Source of the DNA: Ideonella alba
Lineage (GTDB): Bacteria > Pseudomonadota > Gammaproteobacteria > Burkholderiales > Burkholderiaceae_C
Direction: 5' to 3'
DNA length: 64,000 nucleotides
NCBI RefSeq assembly: GCF_018069875.1
Contig: NZ_JAGQDF010000001.1
Location: 620,001-684,000, forward strand
In this document: in pieces, positions 26,090 through 33,886 of the stretch
How positions within the stretch are numbered: the stretch's first letter is position 1
Layout: each line of letters starts with the position of its first letter
The notes under the pieces: generated by a model
What the model saw: the letters and a program-made list of their open reading frames with translations, nothing else
Databases searched by the model: none
What the model was told of the DNA's origin: nothing
Translations under genes and position numbers: made by a program

Positions 26090-26588
26090 GACAACCACCC
26101 TTTCCGCCGGTGCGCGCATTGCCTGGACTGCGCAGTCGCGCCGAGCACTGGCGCAACTCACCCGCCTGCTGGCGCCCTACACGCCGCGCCGTTTCGAGCA
26201 AGCCGAAGGCCAGTTGCTGCAGCAGCAGATCACGGCCCGTTACCAGCGGGCCCAGTCGGAGGGCCATCTGCTCGCGCAGACCCTGCCGCGTTGGGAAGCG
26301 CTGGCGTCGGCCCTGAACAGCGTGTTGGCGTCACTGCCGCAGAGCCAGCTGAGTCATCGGTGGATCCTGCTGCCTCAGGACGCCGAGGTCCGAGGTGTCT
26401 TTGATCTGCCGATTGACGCCTTGCCTGAACGCGCTGCAGCCCTGCTGCGCTGGGACGGCAACACCGTGCTGCTGGCGGCGCCGTCGCTGGACCACGGTGT
26501 GCTGCTGGACTGCTCGGTGGAAGACGACGACCGCGTGGTGCTGACGTTGGAACACTGGTTCAACCGCGATCCCTCTCACGGCAGCTGA
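26079..26588 (+). CDS. Putative immunity or partner protein of the toxin-like gene
   Basis: 169 residues, cytoplasmic, acidic C-terminal half. The N-terminal 90 residues are helical and Gln/Ala-rich; later strands (HRWILLPQDAEVRGVFDLP, TVLLAAPSLDHGVLLDCSV) suggest an alpha/beta fold. No family recognised. The start overlaps the preceding gene by 11 bases in another frame. Position and size fit an immunity protein, but this is inferred from context only. A strong hairpin follows. Confidence 0.5.
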   Translation: MPAETTTLSAGARIAWTAQSRRALAQLTRLLAPYTPRRFEQAEGQLLQQQITARYQRAQSEGHLLAQTLPRWEALASALNSVLASLPQSQLSHRWILLPQDAEVRGVFDLPIDALPERAAALLRWDGNTVLLAAPSLDHGVLLDCSVEDDDRVVLTLEHWFNRDPSHGS

Positions 26589-26630
26589 CCCCTGCGAGTC
26601 GTTGTCGGCGCAGGCAGAGCCACCGCACAA

Positions 26631-26665
26631 CAAAGGCCCCAAGGCACTTCGCCTCGGGGCCTTTG
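26631..26665. terminator. Bidirectional Rho-independent terminator
   Basis: AAAGGCCCC pairs with GGGGCCTTT, with an inner AGGC/GCCT stem and a short loop. A's on one side and T's on the other let it act for both the plus-strand toxin-like pair and the convergent minus-strand gene. Confidence 0.75.
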
Positions 26666-26704
26666 TCTTGGGCAAGGCACGCAGCCGGGCTGCGCGCCGC
26701 TGCC

Positions 26705-29053
26705 TTAGCGCGCGGGGCTGCCCAGCGTCTTGGCGGGTTGCAGCAGCACGCGCACCGCGGGCGCCAGGGTCTCTCCCTTCAGCGTATGCAGACCCAGCGC
26801 GTGGCCCGCCGGTGCGCCGATGATGGACAGCACCACACTGCGATCGCCGGGCACATAGGCCAGCGTGTACTTGGCCTGCTGGTAGGGGCGCTGATCAGCG
26901 GCCGGAGCGTACCGCGCCGAAGTGGTGCCGGTCTTGCCGGCCGCCAGCGTGTCCGCCAGGTGGTGCAGCGTGCCTGACGGGTGTTGCACCGGCGCCTGCA
27001 GCAGGCGGCGCAGCGTGTCACGCTGGCCGATGCTGGGCAGGTGCCGGGAGACCTGGCGGTACACGCTGGGGGCCTGTTGACCCACGCTGGCCAGCAAGCG
27101 TGGACCCTGCGCCTGCACCGGCACGCCAAACGCCACGCCGAACAGCGCCTGTCCCAGCGCCAGCAACTGCGCGGGGGTGGCGGCCAGCGTGCCGAAAGCC
27201 AGCCCGTAGGCCAGGTTGGCCTGCGCGGCATCGTCCACCACCAGGCCCAGCGCCTGCGCCGCATCGCGCAGGGCCTGAGGCCCCAGGTGGCGGGCCAGCT
27301 CATAGGCCGCCAGGTTGTCGCTGCGGGCCATCATCTCGGACAGGGTGATCAGCTGCGCCGGGCGGCACTCGGTGAAGCCCGTCTCGGGGCGGGTGATGCG
27401 CCGCAGGAGCCGGTCGCCATCACGCACCTGGCGAGGACACACCAAGGTCTCCGGGCTCAGGCCGGCACGCGCGGCGGCCAGCGCGATCACCATCTTGCCG
27501 ATGCTGCCGATCGCGTTGCGCGCGCCATAGGCCAGACGGCTGCTCTCGTAGAGCCGGCGTACCGAGCCGTCGCCCACCGCAATGCGGGCCAGCACCACGT
27601 CGGCGCGCGCGGCCTCGTCGGGCGTGCCCGGGCACTGGCGCAGCGGCGATCCCGGACCCAGTGGCACGCACAGCGTTTGCAGGCCCGGCATCGACTGGTC
27701 GATGGCGGCCAGCGCGCTGCGGGCCTCACGCGCGAACCCGGTCTGCTCAGGCTGGGCCATGGTCAGCGTCAACGGCTCGCCGGGCTGCAACTGCGCCCGC
27801 TCGGCATCGGCAGCCACGTGCTGCAGTAGCACCGTGCCCAGCGTGGCCTGGGTGCGGCTGGTCAGGGTCATCAGGCGGTGCAAGGGCACGGGCGCCAGCG
27901 GGTTGACGGGCTCGATGCCGCTGTGCTCCCAGCCGTCGAGCGTCTGCAGCGCCTCGTCGCGCTCGGCACCCGGCGCCGTGGTGCGCAGCACCGCCACGCG
28001 GGCGCGGGCCAGGTTGTGGCACTGGTTGTGGGCCGCCTGCGCAGCACCCGGGGGCAGTGACGACTTGGCGGTCTCCCGGTAGGGCTGACAGCCCTTGGCG
28101 AACAGGGCGGCACGGCTGAGCGCCAGCGGCCGCTGCGGCAGCGTGGCCAGCAGCGCCACCTGGGCCAGCGACAGCTCGTCCGGCGCCCGGTCGAAGATCA
28201 CGCGGGACGCCGCGTCCAGACCGCGCAGCGTGCCGCCCACCATGGCCATCGGCGCATAGGCGGCGTACAGCCGCACCATGCCTTCAGCGCCCCCCTGCGA
28301 GCGGTACAGCGAGCAGGCGGCGCCCCACAGCCTGAACTTCTGCACCACGCGCATCACGCGACTCTCTGGACGTTGCTCTTCGGGTTCGGCCAGGTTGCGG
28401 GCATTCTGCTCCGCCAGGCCCGAGCCGCCGCCGCTGCCGGTCAGCACCCGCGCGGCAATGCCCAGCGGGTCGAGGCCGCACACATTGCGCCAGGGGTTGA
28501 ACAGCGTCTTGTGCTCCAGCGCCAGCACCATGGCCACCCAGGGCGGTGGCGGCGCCTTGGCCATGGCCACGTAGCCGTAGTCGGCAAAGTTCAGGCCGTC
28601 CGTGGTGGCCATGGCCGGATACAGCGAGCCCTGGAACTGCCCGTCAGCGCTGTACAGCGCCGAGCCCTTGCGGGCCTCCAGACGGGCAGCCCAGTAGGTG
28701 GCCGGGTGCTGGTCGTAGCCCCACCACACCTGGCTGGCCACGGCCAGCAGCAGCGCGGCTGTTGCGCTCACCAGACCCAGACCCACCCGGCGCCACAGCG
28801 GGCTGCGAAGCCGCTGGCGCAGCCGGCGGTACTGCAAGGCCACCAGGGCGGCGACATCCACCAGCGTGCCGCGCAGCATGGCCGGCAGGTCTGCGGCCCT
28901 TTGCACCAGGGCCGTCCAGCCCGACTGCAGCGTGGCCGCTCCGCTGAGTTGGGGCCAGAATGAGCCACCGCCGCCGCGCAGCAGGCGGTCGATCTCGGCG
29001 CGTCGCCGCGCTTCGTCCCGCTGCAGCGTCTTGATCCATGCATCGTCGTCCAT
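26705..29053 (-). CDS. Class A penicillin-binding-protein-like enzyme with divergent transglycosylase domain
   Basis: 782 residues. A cytoplasmic N-terminus of about 90 residues, one membrane helix near 93-112, then a GT51-like region in which LALEHKTLFN replaces the usual EDRRF motif (the Glu is kept). The transpeptidase domain has SIGK (Ser about 517), SDN near 577, and KTGTT near 705. Class A PBPs polymerise and cross-link peptidoglycan at the outer face of the inner membrane. This one is divergent and sits inside a conflict island, divergent from giant paralogue 3 with the island motif between them, so it is probably not the housekeeping enzyme. Transglycosylase activity is doubtful; transpeptidase activity is plausible. 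Confidence 0.75.
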   Translation of the reverse strand: MDDDAWIKTLQRDEARRRAEIDRLLRGGGGSFWPQLSGAATLQSGWTALVQRAADLPAMLRGTLVDVAALVALQYRRLRQRLRSPLWRRVGLGLVSATAALLLAVASQVWWGYDQHPATYWAARLEARKGSALYSADGQFQGSLYPAMATTDGLNFADYGYVAMAKAPPPPWVAMVLALEHKTLFNPWRNVCGLDPLGIAARVLTGSGGGSGLAEQNARNLAEPEEQRPESRVMRVVQKFRLWGAACSLYRSQGGAEGMVRLYAAYAPMAMVGGTLRGLDAASRVIFDRAPDELSLAQVALLATLPQRPLALSRAALFAKGCQPYRETAKSSLPPGAAQAAHNQCHNLARARVAVLRTTAPGAERDEALQTLDGWEHSGIEPVNPLAPVPLHRLMTLTSRTQATLGTVLLQHVAADAERAQLQPGEPLTLTMAQPEQTGFAREARSALAAIDQSMPGLQTLCVPLGPGSPLRQCPGTPDEAARADVVLARIAVGDGSVRRLYESSRLAYGARNAIGSIGKMVIALAAARAGLSPETLVCPRQVRDGDRLLRRITRPETGFTECRPAQLITLSEMMARSDNLAAYELARHLGPQALRDAAQALGLVVDDAAQANLAYGLAFGTLAATPAQLLALGQALFGVAFGVPVQAQGPRLLASVGQQAPSVYRQVSRHLPSIGQRDTLRRLLQAPVQHPSGTLHHLADTLAAGKTGTTSARYAPAADQRPYQQAKYTLAYVPGDRSVVLSIIGAPAGHALGLHTLKGETLAPAVRVLLQPAKTLGSPAR

Positions 29054-29138
29054 GACATCCCCTTGTTCGGCCGGCCGGCAGACCTGTCCACCCTGGCAAC
29101 GACCATGACGAGGTTGTAGGGCGCCGCGCTCGATCGCC

Positions 29139-29157
29139 GCCGACAAAGTGCGGCAGG
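29139..29157 (+). promoter_or_regulatory. Island motif, copy 5
   Basis: Reads GCCGACAAAGTGCGGCAGG, in the divergent gap between the PBP-like gene and giant paralogue 3. Confidence 0.6.
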
Positions 29158-29205
29158 CGCGCCACCGAGGCCGCACAGTCCAGGGCCGTGGCAACATCCA
29201 GCGCC

Positions 29206-32200
29206 ATGTTTCCGTCACCCAGCCCGCAGGACCTGAGCACCATCGACGAGTGGATGGCGGCGCAGTTGGCGGACACGTCACCCTCTGGCACCGTGCTGCC
29301 AGCGCACTTCCAGCACAGCACCGAGCACCGACCGGGGCCGCTGTGGTTGTCGCTGTGTCAGCAGGTGCTGGTGGGCGGCAGCGCACAGTGGGTGGATGGC
29401 CTGGACCAGGTCGCTGCGTGGCTCACCCGTGCCGACCTGCGGTTCGAGTATGGCGCTGCGGATGAGGCGGCTGCCCAGCCGACGCTGAGCCCCGCCCGTG
29501 TGGCAGCGCTGGCCCTGGGCGTGGGCCACCCCGGCCACGCGCTGGGCCGCCAGCCGGCCAGCCTGTCCGAGGCGCTGCTGGCCGACAGCCTGGTGGGCGA
29601 CTGGCCGCCCGCGGGCAGCACCCACCTGAACCTGGTGCAACTGCTGGTGGGCCCTTGGCAGCGGGCTGATGGCCGCGGCTGCCTGTGTCAGCTGGAGCTG
29701 TGGTGCCTGCCCACCGACTGGTTGGCCCAGCGGCCCGCCTGGGACCCCGGCCCCGGCACCCTGGTGCGCGCGCCCGGGGCGGTGCTGCTGCCGGTGGACC
29801 AGCACTTTGCACAGGGCCTGGACCGGGTGCAGCGCCTGCTCAGGCCCCTGCTGCGCCCCGGCGCGCCGGCCCTGGCCTGGAACCTTCGGCCCATGCCCGA
29901 GAAAGGCCAGTCGCAGGCCATGCCGATGTCGGCCGTCGAAGGCCCGTCGGCCATTGCCATGCTGGCCGTGGCCAGCCTCTACCTGCTGCGCGGGTGGTTG
30001 GACGCCACGCAGCCTGAACTGGCGCGTCTGGCCGGCTGGCTGGAAGACCTGGAACTGCCGCTGTGCACCTTGACGGCGGCGTTGGACGAACCGGTCGCTG
30101 GAGGCGATGCCATCCCCTGGCCCCGGCTGATGCCGGTGGGTTGGGTCAACGACAAGTTCGCCGCACTGCATCGCCTGCCGCTGGGCCGCCATGTGGCCCG
30201 GCGCTACACCGCCGAGCCGCCCGCTGACCTGGAGCAGCCGCACTGGCACCTGGCCGAGATGATCGAGCGCATGGTGCGCGACCTGGACCCTGGCCTGGAC
30301 GACGACGCTCGCGACCTGTACCGCATGCTGCTGGACCCCACCGCCCCCAGCCCGGCCGAGCGGCACATGCCGTTGCTGGAGCGGGTGGCGCGCCGGGGTC
30401 ACCTGGTGCGCTCCGTCAAAGGTTACCTGCTGTGGCGCTATGCGGTGCGCGCCAGCGGCAGCCATGCTGCCTTTGGCGACCCGGTGCGGCTGGACCAGCA
30501 TTTCGTGCGCCTGGTGCTGACCGATCCTGACCGGGCGCCGGCCCGCCAGTCCAAAGCCCCAGACGCTGCGGTGAGAGATCTCTCAGGTGCGCCCGGGCCC
30601 GACGACGCCGACCCGCTCGGCGAGCTGGAGTTGGACAAGCTGCTCGACGCTCCGCCCCACAATGCCGAGCCGGCCTGGTGCGTGGTCTCCCCCCCGTTTC
30701 ACGGCAAGACCACCCTGTTGGCCAAACGCGAGGCCGATCAGGCGGTGCAGGCCCTGCGCCGCCGCCAGGCCGGTGGGCCCTGGGGCGAGGTCTGCGTCTT
30801 CCTGCCCATGCGCGCCTTCAAGCTGAAGGACGGGGTGCACAGCGGGATGCCCGACGCTTTGGAGCAGCAGTTCCTGCGTTTCATCGAGGACCGCTCGCCC
30901 GGCCTGCCCAGTCTGTCGCAGTCGTTAGCCCTGCCTTCCGCGCAGCGAGAGGAGGCTACCCACGGTCTGCAATGGCGCCTGCTGATCGACGGCCTGAACG
31001 AACTGAGCGTGACGGTGCCCCGCGAGCGCTTGTTGCCCGGCCAGAGTGAGCTGGACGCCGCCCTGGACGAGCGCCGCCAGGTGGTGCAGGTGCTGTGCGG
31101 CTGGCTGGCCCGCCACCGCACGCCGCTGGGCCCGCTGTTGCCGCCGGTGTTCACCGTGCGCGAGCGCGAGAACGGCTTCACCCTGGCCGCACCGGAAGAC
31201 GACGCGGCCAGCGAAGGCTGGCGCGCCCGTCTGGCTGCGGTGCGGCCCTGGCAGCGCAGCGACTGGCTCGCCTACCTCGACCAGCGGCGCCTGCCGCAGG
31301 CCGCCCACGAGCGCCTGCACAAGGCCCTGCGGCTGCACCGGCACGACAGCGAGGGCCAGGCCGACGACAGCGTCTTCGAGGCCTTCTGCCGCTCGCCCGG
31401 CATCCTGGCCGCGCAGTGCACCGTGCTGGAACGCTGGCCCGACCTGGCCCCGCTCACCCAGCGCGGCGCCCTGTTCGGGGCCCTGCTGTGGCATTGCCTG
31501 GACCGGCGCGGCAAGGACCTGTCCACGCAACTCTGGCCCGAACGCCTGCGCCGCCCCGAGGTGCTCACCCATGCCATGCGCGACGGCTGGCGCCTGCCGG
31601 CCGACCCCGGCCCCCTGCTGCAGCACCTGATGCTGCAGGCCGACGCCATGCAGGACCAGGCCGGCCTGCCCAGCGAAGAGGTGCCGGCCCACAGCAGCCC
31701 GCCGCAGCCCCTCGGCGACACGCCGGCCGAGCAGCGCGCCTATGCCCGCGCCTGGCGCCAGGCGGTGCAGGACCTGGGGCTGATGGTGGAGACACACGGC
31801 GGCGGCCTGGCCTTTGTGCACCAGCAGTGGCAGGAGCTGTTCGCCGCCTGGGGGTGCGGGCAGTCGGGCATCTGGCCCCGCATGCCGCCGCCGGCCCTGC
31901 ACCCCGCTCCCGGCCAGGCCCTGCTCGATCACCTGGAGCGAGGCGGCAAGCTGGAGCTGCCGCGCGACAGCGTGCACCTGCAGCGCATGCGCTTTGCGGT
32001 GCAGCTGGCGCGCCAGCCGGCGGCGCTCTTGCGCCGGCTGGTGCTGATGGACCCGCCCAACCTGGCGCTGGCCGCCCAGTGCGCGATCGATGTGCGCGAC
32101 GTGCTGGAGCCGGACGGCTGCTGGCGCCAGCCGCACCCCGTGCTGCAGCACATCCGCCGCCTGCTGCTGCTGGCCAGCGTGGACGCGGGCGAGGCCGTGG

Positions 32201-33345
32201 CGCACAAGCTGCGCGCCGCGGCGGTGCTGGGCGATCACGTGGGCCAGGCCGCGTTGGCCGAGGATATGACCGGGGATCCTGAAGACGTGCCCGGCTTCGA
32301 CGACGCCGAACTCAACGCTCATTGGCTAAGCGTATGGGCCGCCAAGTGCCAGGGCGAAGGCGTGGACATCCGCCTCCGGCTGCAGATGGGCTTCCTGCTC
32401 GGCCACCTGCAGGACACGCTGCGCTACACCTGGGTGGAAGCGCAACTCCCCGATGGCAAAGTGCACAGCGGCCTGGTGCCGCGGCTGCACCAGTGGGCGA
32501 TGCTGGGCGAGTACGGTGGGCCGAGGCTGGCGTTCCGCATCGGCAGCGATGGGGAGGGGGATGAGGATGAGCGGCCCAGCTGGCTCAAGGACCTGCGGCC
32601 CTTCCAGATGGCCCGCCACCCGGTGACGGTGGGCGAGTGGGCCAGCTTTGCGCAGGACGCGCCCGGCCCCGATTCGCAGCGCGAGGGCTATGCGCAGCTC
32701 GAACGCTTCAACAACCCCTTGCAGCCTGCCATAGGAGTGGAGTGGCGCCAGTGCATGGCCTATGCCGCCTGGGCAGAGCCGCTGCACCGGGCGCTGGAGC
32801 GCCGCGCGGCCGAGCGGGCGAACGGCCGCAGCGGCTGGACGGGGCAGCGGCTGAAGCTGACCGAAGGCTGGCGCAGCCGCGTGCCCACCGAGGTGTGCTG
32901 GGAGGCCGGCGTGCGCGGCCCGGCCCGGCCGGGCCAGACGCAGCCGCGCTGGGCGCATGAGCCGGCAACGAGCCTGCCCGGGCGGCTGGACTTCAACCAC
33001 GACCGCAAGTTCGACCGCACCAGCCCGGTGGGCTGCTACAGCGCCTCGCACACACCCTCCGGCGTGGCGGATTCGGCGGGCCAAGTCTGGGAGTGGTGCG
33101 CCAATGCGCTTTGGCCTAGCCTGCGCCAACAGGGCTACCGCACGGCGCAGGCGCAGGCGGCGGCCGATCAGGCGGACGAAGGTGGGCAGGCGCCTGAATG
33201 GCATGCCCTGCGGGGCGGGGCGTTGGACGTCACGGCGGCGCAGTGCCGCGCCTCGTACCGCTTCCACCGCGGCCGCCCCGACTACCTCAACCTCAACATC
33301 GGGGTGCGCTTGGTGCGTGTGTGGCCGCCCCATTCAGAACCCTGA
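29206..33345 (+). CDS. Lon-like protease / NACHT-like NTPase / FGE-CLec giant protein, paralogue 3
   Basis: 1379 residues from the ATG at 29206; a GTG at 29188 is an alternative and neither has a clear ribosome site. The Lon-like dyad is Ser about 248 in EGPSAIAM and Lys about 317 in GWVNDKFAAL. The P-loop is PPFHGKTT (Lys about 501), and the Walker B LLIDGLNEL has Asp about 595. The FGE/C-type-lectin domain covers about 1108-1375, with LRGGALD, CRASYR and GVRLVRVWPPHS. The stretch just before it is almost identical to paralogue 2. The gene starts a plus-strand series that continues with a small protein, ThiF-like paralogue B, two unknown proteins and giant paralogue 4. Confidence 0.75.
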   Translation: MFPSPSPQDLSTIDEWMAAQLADTSPSGTVLPAHFQHSTEHRPGPLWLSLCQQVLVGGSAQWVDGLDQVAAWLTRADLRFEYGAADEAAAQPTLSPARVAALALGVGHPGHALGRQPASLSEALLADSLVGDWPPAGSTHLNLVQLLVGPWQRADGRGCLCQLELWCLPTDWLAQRPAWDPGPGTLVRAPGAVLLPVDQHFAQGLDRVQRLLRPLLRPGAPALAWNLRPMPEKGQSQAMPMSAVEGPSAIAMLAVASLYLLRGWLDATQPELARLAGWLEDLELPLCTLTAALDEPVAGGDAIPWPRLMPVGWVNDKFAALHRLPLGRHVARRYTAEPPADLEQPHWHLAEMIERMVRDLDPGLDDDARDLYRMLLDPTAPSPAERHMPLLERVARRGHLVRSVKGYLLWRYAVRASGSHAAFGDPVRLDQHFVRLVLTDPDRAPARQSKAPDAAVRDLSGAPGPDDADPLGELELDKLLDAPPHNAEPAWCVVSPPFHGKTTLLAKREADQAVQALRRRQAGGPWGEVCVFLPMRAFKLKDGVHSGMPDALEQQFLRFIEDRSPGLPSLSQSLALPSAQREEATHGLQWRLLIDGLNELSVTVPRERLLPGQSELDAALDERRQVVQVLCGWLARHRTPLGPLLPPVFTVRERENGFTLAAPEDDAASEGWRARLAAVRPWQRSDWLAYLDQRRLPQAAHERLHKALRLHRHDSEGQADDSVFEAFCRSPGILAAQCTVLERWPDLAPLTQRGALFGALLWHCLDRRGKDLSTQLWPERLRRPEVLTHAMRDGWRLPADPGPLLQHLMLQADAMQDQAGLPSEEVPAHSSPPQPLGDTPAEQRAYARAWRQAVQDLGLMVETHGGGLAFVHQQWQELFAAWGCGQSGIWPRMPPPALHPAPGQALLDHLERGGKLELPRDSVHLQRMRFAVQLARQPAALLRRLVLMDPPNLALAAQCAIDVRDVLEPDGCWRQPHPVLQHIRRLLLLASVDAGEAVAHKLRAAAVLGDHVGQAALAEDMTGDPEDVPGFDDAELNAHWLSVWAAKCQGEGVDIRLRLQMGFLLGHLQDTLRYTWVEAQLPDGKVHSGLVPRLHQWAMLGEYGGPRLAFRIGSDGEGDEDERPSWLKDLRPFQMARHPVTVGEWASFAQDAPGPDSQREGYAQLERFNNPLQPAIGVEWRQCMAYAAWAEPLHRALERRAAERANGRSGWTGQRLKLTEGWRSRVPTEVCWEAGVRGPARPGQTQPRWAHEPATSLPGRLDFNHDRKFDRTSPVGCYSASHTPSGVADSAGQVWEWCANALWPSLRQQGYRTAQAQAAADQADEGGQAPEWHALRGGALDVTAAQCRASYRFHRGRPDYLNLNIGVRLVRVWPPHSEP
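32040..32640 (+). repeat. Segment nearly identical to 19700-20300 (inverted)
   Basis: Plus-strand partner of the 0.6-kb inverted pair between paralogues 2 and 3. It encodes the junction before the FGE domain. The limits are approximate. Confidence 0.6.
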
Positions 33346-33350
33346 ACACC
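33205..33350 (+). repeat. FGE 3' cassette, copy 3
   Basis: Identical 20-base left block (33205-33224) and 34-base right block (33304-33337) as in copies 1 and 4. Identity with copy 4 continues through the stop codon to 33350, beyond the coding sequence. The core in between differs strongly. Confidence 0.65.
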
Positions 33351-33411
33351 CTGGCGCTGGGCAGGCTGACGCGTTGGCCGGAGCGCGCGGCGGGTGGCGC
33401 GAGGGGGTTCA

Positions 33412-33428
33412 GGCGCGCGCAGCGCGCC
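33412..33428 (+). other. GC hairpin downstream of FGE paralogue 3
   Basis: GGCGCGC-GCA-GCGCGCC, 67 bases after the stop codon, followed by CCGAAAA. The same 17 bases occur after paralogue 4. An A-run instead of a T-run argues against a normal terminator. Confidence 0.6.
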
Positions 33429-33480
33429 CGAAAATGCCTGGGCTGTCGCCACCCTCGGGCTGTCCTGTGGCGTCAACAAG

Positions 33481-33499
33481 CCTGCCGAGGTTTGTCGGC
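33481..33499 (-). promoter_or_regulatory. Island motif, copy 6
   Basis: On the minus strand it reads GCCGACAAACCTCGGCAGG. It is the only copy in a gap between two plus-strand genes, 24 bases before the small gene at 33524, and points away from it. This suggests that binding may not depend on orientation. Confidence 0.5.
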
Positions 33500-33523
33500 T
33501 CCACCGCCGCCGCAGGCGCTGCA

Positions 33524-33886
33524 ATGGAGCCTTCTCCATCCCCACGGCACCCGGCCGTTTCCATCGTGTCTCAGCACAAGCTCGTCACAGCGCCGGCTTC
33601 ACACCCAGCGGCCTTCGCGTCCGCACCCACTGAAGAGGCCCCTGCGTCACCCCGGACTGCCAGCGCAGGGCTGCCGCCCATCCCCCTGGCGGCCACGCCG
33701 CTGACCCCCGCACCCGCCGCCGACGTGCTCAGCCCCGCGCCAGCGCCCCTGCCGCCCCCCAGCGTCGCCCTGGCCGCGCTGATTGCCACCGCCACCCAGG
33801 CCCACCAGCAGGCGCTGCGCCAGCACGAGGCCCAGCAGGCCCAGGCCGCCGCCCAGGCCCTGCAGGCCCGCCATGCTTACGATTGA
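33524..33886 (+). CDS. Small Pro/Ala-rich protein of unknown function
   Basis: 120 residues. The first 80 are low-complexity, rich in Pro, Ala and Ser; the rest is a Gln/Ala-rich helix (TQAHQQALRQHEAQQ), possibly coiled coil. It overlaps the ThiF-like gene by 14 bases, suggesting coupled expression. The N-terminus MEPSPSPRHP resembles that of giant paralogue 3 (MFPSPSPQDL). No ubiquitin-like fold or C-terminal Gly-Gly is visible, so it is not an obvious substrate of the E1-like enzyme. Confidence 0.45.
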   Translation: MEPSPSPRHPAVSIVSQHKLVTAPASHPAAFASAPTEEAPASPRTASAGLPPIPLAATPLTPAPAADVLSPAPAPLPPPSVALAALIATATQAHQQALRQHEAQQAQAAAQALQARHAYD

